Source: an uncultured Acidobacteriaceae bacterium
GTDB taxonomy: Bacteria; Acidobacteriota; Terriglobia; Terriglobales; Acidobacteriaceae
DNA length: 5,743 bases
NCBI GenBank assembly: GCA_903842845.1
Contig: CAIMNN010000438.1
Span: 1 to 5,743 of the forward strand
Direction: 5' to 3'
The translations under genes were made by a program, and so were the position numbers. The notes beneath the pieces were generated by a model that did not search any database, was not told the DNA's origin, and saw only the letters and a list, made by a program, of their open reading frames with translations. Shown here piece after piece: positions 1-5,487 of this stretch. How positions within the stretch are numbered: position 1 is the first letter of the stretch; each line of letters begins with the position of its first letter.

Positions 1-2
1 CC

Positions 3-464
3 GACCCAGAACTTCGAAGCGTGAGCAGCGGCGTAAAGCCGAAGCGGTTGCCGAACCTGCGCGAATTGGAAGGCTTTTTGAATTTGGCCAAGCGCAAGGC
101 CGGACTCAAAGGCGAAGTCAACGTTCTGCTGGCCACCGACGCGCATCAGAAAGCGCTCAACAAACAATTCCGCAGCAAGGCGAAGACGACTGACGTGCTC
201 TCGTTCCCCACGCCGGCCGGTATGGGTTACGCCGGCGACCTTTCCATCAGCTTGGCAGTTGCACGCAAGCAAGCCGCCGAGCAAGGGCACGCGCTTATGA
301 CCGAGTTGAAGGTTCTCATCCTGCATGGCGTTTTGCATCTCGCCGGGCACGACCACGAAGCCGACACAGGCGAGATGGCCGCGTTCGAAGAAAAGCTGCG
401 CGCAAAGCTCGGGCTGAGTTCTAGTCTGATAGGACGCACAAAAAAGAAAGCGGTGCGCCGATGA
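3..464 (+). CDS. ybeY: Endoribonuclease YbeY, rRNA maturation factor (5' end probably outside window)
   Basis: YbeY is a zinc-dependent cytoplasmic endoribonuclease needed for 16S rRNA 3'-end maturation and 70S quality control. Numbering from the GTG at 21, the family signature H-x3-H-x5-H is complete: H102, H106 and H112 in HGVLHLAGHDH, the three zinc ligands. The upstream block FRSKAKTTDVLSFP (about 50-63) carries the conserved arginine R51, followed by AGDLSIS (71-77). The protein ends in a basic KKKAVRR tail. At 147 residues from the GTG it is of normal family length. The start is uncertain: no spaced Shine-Dalgarno precedes the GTG, and the frame stays open to the window edge reading DPELRS just before it, which looks like genuine family N-terminus, so the real start is probably upstream. 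The last four bases (ATGA, 461-464) overlap the next start codon, implying translational coupling. PhoH is the expected upstream neighbour, but it is not in view. Confidence 0.95.
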   Translation, partial: DPELRSVSSGVKPKRLPNLRELEGFLNLAKRKAGLKGEVNVLLATDAHQKALNKQFRSKAKTTDVLSFPTPAGMGYAGDLSISLAVARKQAAEQGHALMTELKVLILHGVLHLAGHDHEADTGEMAAFEEKLRAKLGLSSSLIGRTKKKAVRR

Positions 465-1756
465 CCGTGCGAGCCATTCTGATCATCGCCGTGCTCTCGC
501 TCATCGAGATGCTGGCTGCGTACATGCACCGCGTGTACTCGGAGTACGGCAAAATTCTCGGCCGCGAGGTGGAAGAAAATCTCGACGCGTGGGAGCAACT
601 GGTTGAGCCGCGCCTCGGCATGACACGCGACCAGGCTGCCATGTGCGCCGAAGTGCTGGAGCTGCTCGCGCTCGGCCTCATCGCGCTCGAGCTCGGCGCC
701 ATCCTCTTTGACCGCGGCCCTGTCTACTCGCCGCCCACGCCGCTTGAGTTCACGCAGGCCATCCTCGCACTGGGGCTCATCGTCGCGCTCTTCAATCAAC
801 TGCTGCCTGCGTTGCTGGTCCTTCGCACGCGCGGAACGTGGGCGCGCGTCTTCGTCGTTCCCATCTGGCTGCTGCTGCGCATCGTCGCTCCCATCGCGTT
901 GATAGCCGGAATCTTCCTCTCGCTGGCATCGCTCGCGAACAAGCCGCAATCGCCTGAGGAGGAAGCCTCCGACGATGTGGAAGCGCTTATCGAAGCCGGC
1001 GAAGAAGAGGGCATCTTGGAGGAGAGCGACAAGGAACTGGTTCGCTCGGCAGTTGAGTTTGGCGACACTCTGGTGCGCGAAGTGATGACGCCGCGTCCTG
1101 AAATTTTCGCCGTTCCCGGCACCTTGACGCTCGAAAAATTTCTCGACAGCTGGCGTGAGCAGAACTACTCGCGCGTTCCTGTCTATGGAAAATCGCTCGA
1201 CGACATCACCGGCGTCGCCATCGCGCATGACCTTCTGCGCATCACCGACATCGAGGCAAGCACGCGCACGGTCAGCAGCATTCAGCGCCCCGTTGAATTT
1301 GTGCCCGAGACCAAGCGCGGATACGAACTGCTGCGCGAGATGCAACGCGAAAAGCAGCACATGCGCATCGTCATCGACGAGTACGGCGCGGTCGCCGGCG
1401 TCGTGACCATTGAAGACCTGCTCGAAGAGATAGTCGGCGACATCCGCGACGAGCGTGACGTTGATATACCGCTTGAAGAGCCGCTCAAGCAAGAAGACGA
1501 TTCGTGGATTCTGCCCGGCAGCTATGACGTGGACCAGATACCTGTGCTCTTCGGCACACCGATCGAATTCGCCGAGAAGTACGCGGCCACGACCATCGGC
1601 GGACTGGTCAGCGAAGTTGCGGGTCGCATTCCGCATGCCGGCGAAGTGGTGCTGGTCGAAGAAACCGGGCTCAAGATGGAAGTCCTCGCCTCAACCGACC
1701 GCCGCGTCGAGCAGGTGCGCGTCTACCCGCCGGAAGTGCTCAGCGACGAAGTTTAG
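461..1756 (+). CDS. CorC/HlyC-family membrane protein: divergent DUF21-like region, CBS pair, transporter-associated domain
   Basis: This 431-residue inner-membrane protein belongs to the CorC/HlyC (CNNM-related) family, linked to Mg2+/Co2+ homeostasis and efflux. Hydrophobic segments lie at about 4-20, 62-83, 98-121 and 129-156. They are followed by an acidic linker (163-190), then EESDKELVRSAVEF and VREVMTPRPEIFAVP (about 187-219), which opens CBS domain 1 (to about 260). CBS domain 2 spans about 271-330, with the highly typical HMRIVIDEYGAVAGVVTIEDLLEEIVGDI. The CorC_HlyC domain is about 347-422 (SWILPGSYDV; TTIGGLVSEVAGRIPHAGE). The cytoplasmic half is textbook. The membrane part lacks the usual DUF21 opening (FFSASETALTS-like) and is recognisable mainly by layout. 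The ATG overlaps the ybeY stop (ATGA) and has only a weak purine-rich upstream stretch, so coupled translation is likely. E. coli YbeX, encoded next to YbeY, has the same CBS-CorC part without the membrane domain. The actual ion and direction of transport are not shown by the sequence. Confidence 0.93.
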   Translation: MTVRAILIIAVLSLIEMLAAYMHRVYSEYGKILGREVEENLDAWEQLVEPRLGMTRDQAAMCAEVLELLALGLIALELGAILFDRGPVYSPPTPLEFTQAILALGLIVALFNQLLPALLVLRTRGTWARVFVVPIWLLLRIVAPIALIAGIFLSLASLANKPQSPEEEASDDVEALIEAGEEEGILEESDKELVRSAVEFGDTLVREVMTPRPEIFAVPGTLTLEKFLDSWREQNYSRVPVYGKSLDDITGVAIAHDLLRITDIEASTRTVSSIQRPVEFVPETKRGYELLREMQREKQHMRIVIDEYGAVAGVVTIEDLLEEIVGDIRDERDVDIPLEEPLKQEDDSWILPGSYDVDQIPVLFGTPIEFAEKYAATTIGGLVSEVAGRIPHAGEVVLVEETGLKMEVLASTDRRVEQVRVYPPEVLSDEV

Positions 1757-1758
1757 CG

Positions 1759-1794
1759 CGCGCGTATGCTTAGTAACTTCAGCATGCCTGCGCG
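1759..1794 (+). promoter_or_regulatory. Stem-loop in the corC-era intergenic gap
   Basis: Arms GTATGCT (1764-1770) and AGCATGC (1781-1787) pair over seven positions including one T.G wobble, closing a ten-base loop. After a two-base bulge (CT, 1788-1789), CGCGC (1759-1763) pairs with GCGCG (1790-1794). It begins two bases after the corC-like stop and ends ten bases before the era Shine-Dalgarno. No T-run follows on the plus strand, so it is a poor intrinsic terminator. An mRNA-stability or processing element between cistrons is more likely. The structure is seen in the sequence; the function is inferred. Confidence 0.5.
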
Positions 1795-1804
1795 ATAATA
1801 GGAT

Positions 1805-1810
1805 AAGAGG
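1805..1810 (+). promoter_or_regulatory. Shine-Dalgarno that fixes the TTG start of era
   Basis: AAGAGG lies six bases upstream of the TTG at 1817. An in-frame TAG at 1799-1801 blocks any earlier start, and no ATG or GTG occurs in frame before the G1 loop, so TTG is the only reasonable initiation codon. Confidence 0.8.
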
Positions 1811-1816
1811 AAAAAT

Positions 1817-2860
1817 TTGAAGTCAGGATTTGTTTCCATACTCGGCCGCCCCAACGCCGGCAAAAGCACGCTGCTCAACGCTCTGATTGGCGAGAAGGTC
1901 GCAATCGTCACGCCCAAGGCGCAGACGACGCGCAACCGCATCATGGGCGTGCTCGAAGTTGCCGCAAAAAAAGGCCAGCACCCCGCCGCGCAGATCGTCT
2001 TTGTCGACACGCCGGGCGTGCACCACGCCAACACGCATCTCGACAAAAAAATGATGCAGGAGGTGCACGAGGCGCTGCAAACGCGCGACGTGTTGTTGTT
2101 GATGGTTGATGCGGCCAAGCAGGTGCAGCTTTCCGAAGAGCCCAAGGGCCGCGGCGCAGCCGACAAGCAGGAGCAGGAACGCAAGGAAGAGGAGAGTGTC
2201 TTCGCACTGATACGCGAGCTCGACTGTCCGGTCTTCCTCGTGCTCAACAAGATCGACCTGGTGCCGCGCGAGAAGCTGCTGCCGATGATCACGGAGCTGA
2301 ACGCGAAGGCGAAGTTCGCCGAAGTGCTGCCCATCAGCGCGCGCAAAAAAGACGGGCTCGACCTGTTATTGAAGCGCGTCATCGAGGCGCTGCCGACGGG
2401 CGAGCGGTACTTTCCGAAAGAGCAGTACACCGACCAGCCGGAGCGTTTCATGGTCGCCGAGCTGATACGCGAGCGCATTCTGCTCGACACCGGCGAGGAG
2501 ATTCCCTACGCCGCTGCGGTTGTGATCGAGCAATACGAAGAGCCGACGGAAGAAGAGATTCGCAAGGCGCAAAGATACAAGAAGCTGCCGGTGACGCACA
2601 TCTCCGCGGTTATTTATTGTGAGCGCGATGGGCAGAAGGCGATTCTCATCGGCAAAGGCGGCGCAAAGTTGAAAGAGATAGGCACGGGCGCGCGCAAGGA
2701 GATTGAGTCGCTCCTGGGCACACGCGTCTATCTTGAGTTGCGCGTCATTGTTGAGCCGAAGTGGCGCGAGTCGCGTGGATTTGTTGAGTCGCTTGATTGG
2801 CGGCGTCAGTTGGAAGAGCTATCTGTTCGCCAGAGCAACGAGGAAGGCTCGGAAGAGTAA
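1817..2860 (+). CDS. era: GTPase Era, 30S ribosome assembly
   Basis: Era is an essential GTPase that binds the 3' end of 16S rRNA and helps mature the 30S subunit, the same process YbeY serves. All G motifs are present: G1 GRPNAGKS (10-17), G2 region QTTRNRI (36-42), G3 DTPG (64-67), G4 NKID (144-147), G5 SAR (174-176). The C-terminal KH domain has its loop at IGKGGAKLKEIG (278-289) and the usual end region VEPKWRES (312-319). At 347 residues it is longer than E. coli Era (301). The extra length lies in a lysine/glutamate-rich stretch between G3 and G4 (about 101-126), an insertion with EEPTEEEIRKAQRYKK at the start of the KH domain (about 241-256), and an acidic tail. It starts with TTG, placed by a good Shine-Dalgarno. 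It lies 60 bases after the CorC-like gene and ends one base from the stop of the convergent diguanylate cyclase gene. Confidence 0.97.
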   Translation: MKSGFVSILGRPNAGKSTLLNALIGEKVAIVTPKAQTTRNRIMGVLEVAAKKGQHPAAQIVFVDTPGVHHANTHLDKKMMQEVHEALQTRDVLLLMVDAAKQVQLSEEPKGRGAADKQEQERKEEESVFALIRELDCPVFLVLNKIDLVPREKLLPMITELNAKAKFAEVLPISARKKDGLDLLLKRVIEALPTGERYFPKEQYTDQPERFMVAELIRERILLDTGEEIPYAAAVVIEQYEEPTEEEIRKAQRYKKLPVTHISAVIYCERDGQKAILIGKGGAKLKEIGTGARKEIESLLGTRVYLELRVIVEPKWRESRGFVESLDWRRQLEELSVRQSNEEGSEE

Positions 2861-2861
2861 C

Positions 2862-3890
2862 TCAGCTCTCGACCCGGTTGCGGCCCTTGGATTTGGCAAG
2901 GTACATGCGCGCATCGGCGGTGGCGATAAGCTCTTTCACTGTTGTTCCGTCCTGCGGCGCCGTTGAGATGCCGATGCTGGCAGTGAGTTGAAGCTCGGTG
3001 CCGTCGCGCATTTCAAAGAGCGTTGACGCAACTTCTTTCAACAGGTCGTTCATCTTCGTGCCAGCTTCTTTGTGGTCCATGCCTGGCAAAAGCAGCGCAA
3101 ACTCATCGCCGCCGTAGCGGAAGCACATGCGCAGGTCGCCCACCTCACGCGCTAGCAGAGCGCCCACCTTGCCCAGCAATTCGCTGCCATTCAAATGTCC
3201 GTACTGGTCGTTCACATCCTTGAAGTGGTCAATGTCTAAAAATGCAAGGCTGAATGCGCAACCTTCGGCGAGAGCCTCGGCGAGTTCGGGCTCAAAGCGC
3301 TCAAAGAGGTGGCGCACGTTGTGGAGCCCTGTGACCTCGTCGGTGATGGTCAAGTGGCGGATACGTGCAATGTCGCGCGCGTTCTCGATTGCGATGGCCG
3401 CGTAGTCGGACAGAATGTGCAGCATGGCGATGGTTGCGTCGTTCATCCGCGCGGCGTCTGGGTTCACAAGCTGGATGAGGCCCAGTGTACCTTCGCGGCT
3501 GATGAGCGGCATCGCGATCACCGAGCGGATATTGAAGCTCGGGTTGATGCGGCTGAACTCCGAGCCATCGGCCAGCCGCTCATCATCCTCGGGCAGAATG
3601 AGCGTGCGTCCGTTCTGAATCACCCAGCCGGAGACGCCCTCGCGCGGGCTGAGCCGCAGCGTCGACCAGTCCGTTTGCGGATTGCTCGCGATGGCGCAGT
3701 AGAGTTCGTCGGTATCGCGATCAAGAATGAGCAGGCTCCAGAACTCGGCCGGGACAAAGCTCTCCATCTGGGCGAGGATGGTTTCGAGTATCTGGTCAAC
3801 ATCGTTGCTTGCGGCCAGCGCGCGCGCGATTGTGTGGAAGGCCAACAGGTCGTCAACTTCTATCGGTATTATCTTGCGCTCTTCGTTCAT
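2862..3890 (-). CDS. Soluble GAF-GGDEF diguanylate cyclase
   Basis: This 342-residue protein is predicted to make cyclic di-GMP from two GTP under control of an N-terminal sensor. It has no signal peptide or membrane segment. The GAF domain spans about 20-170 (FVPAEFWSLLILD; GVSGWVIQNGRTLILPEDD; SVIAMPLISREGTLGLIQLVN), followed by a linker helix and the GGDEF domain from about 180 (TDEVTGLHNVRHLFERF). The Mg-binding D219 is in LDIDHFKDVND, N227 matches the guanine-contacting Asn, and the signature is RYGGDEF with GGDEF at 260-264. SIGIST (305-310) and ATADARMYLAKSKGRN (323-338) complete the domain. Two deviations are visible. The second guanine-contact position (PleD D344) is Ser236 in GHLNGSELL. 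The position of the inhibitory RxxD motif reads GDLR (251-254), so product inhibition through this site is unlikely. The ATG at 3890 is the only standard start after an in-frame TGA at 3912-3914, and its Shine-Dalgarno is poor. It lies 57 bases after moaA on the same strand, so co-transcription is possible. The signal sensed is unknown. Confidence 0.93.
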   Translation of the reverse strand: MNEERKIIPIEVDDLLAFHTIARALAASNDVDQILETILAQMESFVPAEFWSLLILDRDTDELYCAIASNPQTDWSTLRLSPREGVSGWVIQNGRTLILPEDDERLADGSEFSRINPSFNIRSVIAMPLISREGTLGLIQLVNPDAARMNDATIAMLHILSDYAAIAIENARDIARIRHLTITDEVTGLHNVRHLFERFEPELAEALAEGCAFSLAFLDIDHFKDVNDQYGHLNGSELLGKVGALLAREVGDLRMCFRYGGDEFALLLPGMDHKEAGTKMNDLLKEVASTLFEMRDGTELQLTASIGISTAPQDGTTVKELIATADARMYLAKSKGRNRVES

Positions 3891-3947
3891 TGCATCATCA
3901 ATTCTGTAAGTTCAAGTTTTTCATAGTGCAGGTTGTAAGTAAGGCGA

Positions 3948-4967
3948 TCACCCGCCAATGTGGACCATGGAACGCGAAGGCTTCAGGAAGCCCGGCTCGC
4001 CAATGTGATGCCGCTGTTCCTTATACCGGACAACGTTCTCAATATACGCGCCGAGTTCCTCATCGCTCAACCCCGCCCGCATTCTTCCGTAAAGGTCGTG
4101 GTCCACCTGCGAGAAAAGGCAGGTTCTTATCTTGCCGTCGGAGGTGAGGCGGATACGGCTACACGCTCCGCAAAAGGCGCGTGTGACGGGCGCGATGATG
4201 CCGAGCTCGCCGTTGCCATGAGTGAAGCCGAAGCGTTTTGCCGTCTCGCTGGCGTCGTTGGGAGGCAGATCTTTGAGCGGTGCCACGCCGCTGAGCCGCG
4301 CTACGAGCTCGTTCATCGGAATCACCAGGTCGGGCGTCCACAGACGGCCTTCTTCAAGCGGCATAAATTCGATGAAGCGGACGATGACCCCTTCTTCCTG
4401 GGCGAAGCGGGCAAAGCCCTCTATCTGGTTGTCGTTGAAGCCGCGCAGAAGGACGCAGTTGACCTTGACCGGATTGAGGCCTGCGGATTGAGCCGCGCGG
4501 ATTCCGGCGAGCACGCGCTCAAAACTTTTTGGCACGCGTGTTATCTCTTCAAAGACCGCGGCGTCCACGGCGTCCATGCTGACGGTCACGCGGCCGAGGC
4601 CGGCTTGCTTGAGCGGCGCGGCCAGCCCGTCCAGCAGATGGCCGTTGGTGGTCATTGCGATGTCGAGCGGTTCGCCCGTCAGCGTGCGGAGTTCGGCGAG
4701 TGCCGTGACGAGTTCAAGCAGGCCCTTGCGCAACAACGGTTCGCCACCGGTGAGGCGAATTTTGGAGATGCCCAGCGAGACGAAGACCCGGATGAGCCGC
4801 AGGTATTCCTCGTTGCTCAGCTCGGAGTACTTCGCGCCGTCCTCACCATCGCGGCAGTAAACGCAGCGGTAGTTGCAGCGGTCGGTGATGGAGACGCGCA
4901 GGTCGTGGATGACGCGCCCGTGGGAATCGCGTAACCGTGACGGCGCTGTGTGGACAGTGGAACTCAT
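3948..4967 (-). CDS. moaA: GTP 3',8-cyclase MoaA, molybdenum cofactor biosynthesis
   Basis: MoaA is a radical-SAM enzyme that converts GTP to 3',8-cyclo-7,8-dihydro-GTP, the first step of molybdopterin synthesis; MoaC then forms cPMP. The N-terminal [4Fe-4S] cluster motif is C31-x3-C35-x2-C38 in TDRCNYRCVYC, with the SAM-binding GGEP at 74-77 and TTNG at 106-109. The C-terminal substrate-binding cluster is C266, C269 and C283 (FCGACSRIRLTSDGKIRTC). The protein ends in the conserved Gly-Gly (HIGG, 336-339) needed for activity in characterised MoaA. Its 339 residues are normal for the family. The ATG at 4967 follows an in-frame TGA at 4974-4976, so the start is well bounded; the Shine-Dalgarno is weak. 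No other moa or mob gene is in the window, and I see no Moco riboswitch in the short leader. An intrinsic terminator lies just upstream, so moaA probably starts its own transcript. Confidence 0.97.
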   Translation of the reverse strand: MSSTVHTAPSRLRDSHGRVIHDLRVSITDRCNYRCVYCRDGEDGAKYSELSNEEYLRLIRVFVSLGISKIRLTGGEPLLRKGLLELVTALAELRTLTGEPLDIAMTTNGHLLDGLAAPLKQAGLGRVTVSMDAVDAAVFEEITRVPKSFERVLAGIRAAQSAGLNPVKVNCVLLRGFNDNQIEGFARFAQEEGVIVRFIEFMPLEEGRLWTPDLVIPMNELVARLSGVAPLKDLPPNDASETAKRFGFTHGNGELGIIAPVTRAFCGACSRIRLTSDGKIRTCLFSQVDHDLYGRMRAGLSDEELGAYIENVVRYKEQRHHIGEPGFLKPSRSMVHIGG

Positions 4968-5016
4968 GCCTATTCAGCCTATCGCATGGATGGTCGGGCG
5001 TGTGGGGAAGTGCAGT

Positions 5017-5047
5017 AAAAGCGAAACGCGCTCCGATGGGGAGCGCG
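5017..5047 (-). terminator. Rho-independent terminator after the 92-residue membrane protein gene
   Basis: CGCGCTCC (5027-5034) and GGAGCGCG (5040-5047) form a perfect eight-base-pair GC-rich stem with a five-base loop. On the minus strand it is followed at once by TTTCGCTTTT (5026-5017). It begins about 30 bases after the stop of the gene at 5078-5356 and ends about 50 bases before the moaA start. It therefore separates the two transcription units, although partial read-through into moaA cannot be excluded. Confidence 0.8.
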
Positions 5048-5077
5048 CATCTGGAATTCGCATTCAAAGCGATGTGA

Positions 5078-5356
5078 CTAGTCGATGCGCGGGGTGCCTT
5101 TGCGCAGGAAGAAGCCGGTGATGCCGAAGAAGGCGATGAGCGCAAGCGCGAGCGAGAAGTAGTAGAAGATGGGGTGCAGCCAGCCCGGCGAGTAAATGAT
5201 GTCCTGCCCGACCCAGAGCAGCAGGATGGTTGCAATGACGGTGAACTGGCCGGCGATGACCAAAAAGGTGTGGCCGAGTTCGCGGCGCTTGTCGAGCGCC
5301 TCCACCTGGTCAGGGGTCAAGTTGCGCTCCGCAACGGGAAGAAGCTGGTTGGCCAT
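5078..5356 (-). CDS. Small two-helix membrane protein of unknown function (92 aa)
   Basis: I do not recognise this family. The 92-residue product starts MANQLLPVAERNLTPDQVEA, a polar N-terminus with an RNLTPDQVEALDKRREL helix-like stretch (11-27). Two hydrophobic segments follow, at about 30-50 (FLVIAGQFTVIATILLLWVG) and 62-83 (PIFYYFSLALALIAFFGITGFF). They are joined by a short aromatic loop (QDIIYSPGWLH), and the protein ends in a basic tail (RKGTPRID). A small inner-membrane protein with a hairpin topology is the fair description. The start at 5356 is chosen because AGGAGA lies five bases upstream. The frame remains open to an ATG at 5488, which would give 136 residues, but the added N-terminus looks low in coding character. 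The gene is followed by an intrinsic terminator and preceded by a structured leader behind the zinc-ribbon gene. Confidence 0.82.
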   Translation of the reverse strand: MANQLLPVAERNLTPDQVEALDKRRELGHTFLVIAGQFTVIATILLLWVGQDIIYSPGWLHPIFYYFSLALALIAFFGITGFFLRKGTPRID

Positions 5357-5361
5357 TCGTC

Positions 5362-5367
5362 TCTCCT
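5362..5367 (-). promoter_or_regulatory. Strong Shine-Dalgarno for the 92-residue protein
   Basis: On the minus strand AGGAGA is followed by a five-base spacer (GACGA) and ATG at 5356-5354. It is the best ribosome binding site in the window and decides the short start over the upstream in-frame ATG at 5488. Confidence 0.85.
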
Positions 5368-5387
5368 GAGTATTGGGGGGAATCTGG

Positions 5388-5411
5388 TTCGGGCGCTCGG
5401 GGCGCGCCGAA
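5388..5411 (-). promoter_or_regulatory. GC-rich stem-loop in the leader of the 92-residue protein gene
   Basis: TTCGG and CGC (5388-5392, 5394-5396) pair with GCG and CCGAA (5404-5406, 5407-5411), leaving one bulged G and a seven-base loop. It lies about 20 bases upstream of the AGGAGA ribosome binding site. No T-run follows on either strand, so it is not an intrinsic terminator. Its role is unknown. Confidence 0.35.
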
Positions 5412-5424
5412 ATCACTCTATTGA

Positions 5425-5476
5425 TTGAAACACAGGCAGCGGTGGATTTCCACCCCCCGCGGGGTTGTGTTTTCAA
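5425..5476 (-). repeat. Imperfect inverted repeat enclosing two small hairpins
   Basis: TTGAAACACA (5425-5434) is complementary to TGTGTTTTCAA (5466-5476) apart from one extra T. Between these arms lie two more self-complementary units: GGTGG/CCACC around ATTT (5441-5454) and the palindrome CCCCGCGGGG (5455-5464). Folded as RNA this gives an outer stem of about ten pairs with an inner branch or branches. It fills the gap between the zinc-ribbon gene and the membrane protein gene. There is no U-run after it, so terminator function is doubtful. A leader element or a REP-like dispersed repeat are alternatives. Confidence 0.45.
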
Positions 5477-5487
5477 AGTTGCCGGCA

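Noticed and set aside
227..1636. A 469-codon open frame on the minus strand, opposite ybeY and the CorC-like gene
   Set aside because: It is antisense to two well-recognised genes. Its translation is rich in Arg, His, Asp and Ala without domain motifs, as expected for the mirror of a GC-rich coding frame.
1794..1799. GATAAT as a possible -10 box for a promoter just before era
   Set aside because: No acceptable -35 element lies 16-18 bases upstream, and transcription starting from it would begin at or inside the era ribosome binding site.
3309..3926. A 205-codon plus-strand open frame opposite the diguanylate cyclase
   Set aside because: It overlaps an intact GAF-GGDEF gene and has no domain of its own, so it is treated as a shadow.
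3960..4934. A 324-codon plus-strand open frame opposite moaA
   Set aside because: moaA is complete, with both iron-sulfur motifs and the C-terminal GG. The opposite frame shows no recognisable domain and is a codon-bias shadow.
4968..5026. Moco riboswitch or clear promoter in front of moaA
   Set aside because: The space between the terminator and the moaA start is only about 59 bases. I saw no conserved Moco-motif pattern or convincing -35/-10 pair there.
5401..5408. GGCGCGCC palindrome as a protein-binding site
   Set aside because: An eight-base GC palindrome is easily expected by chance in GC-rich DNA, and it partly overlaps the stem-loop already described.
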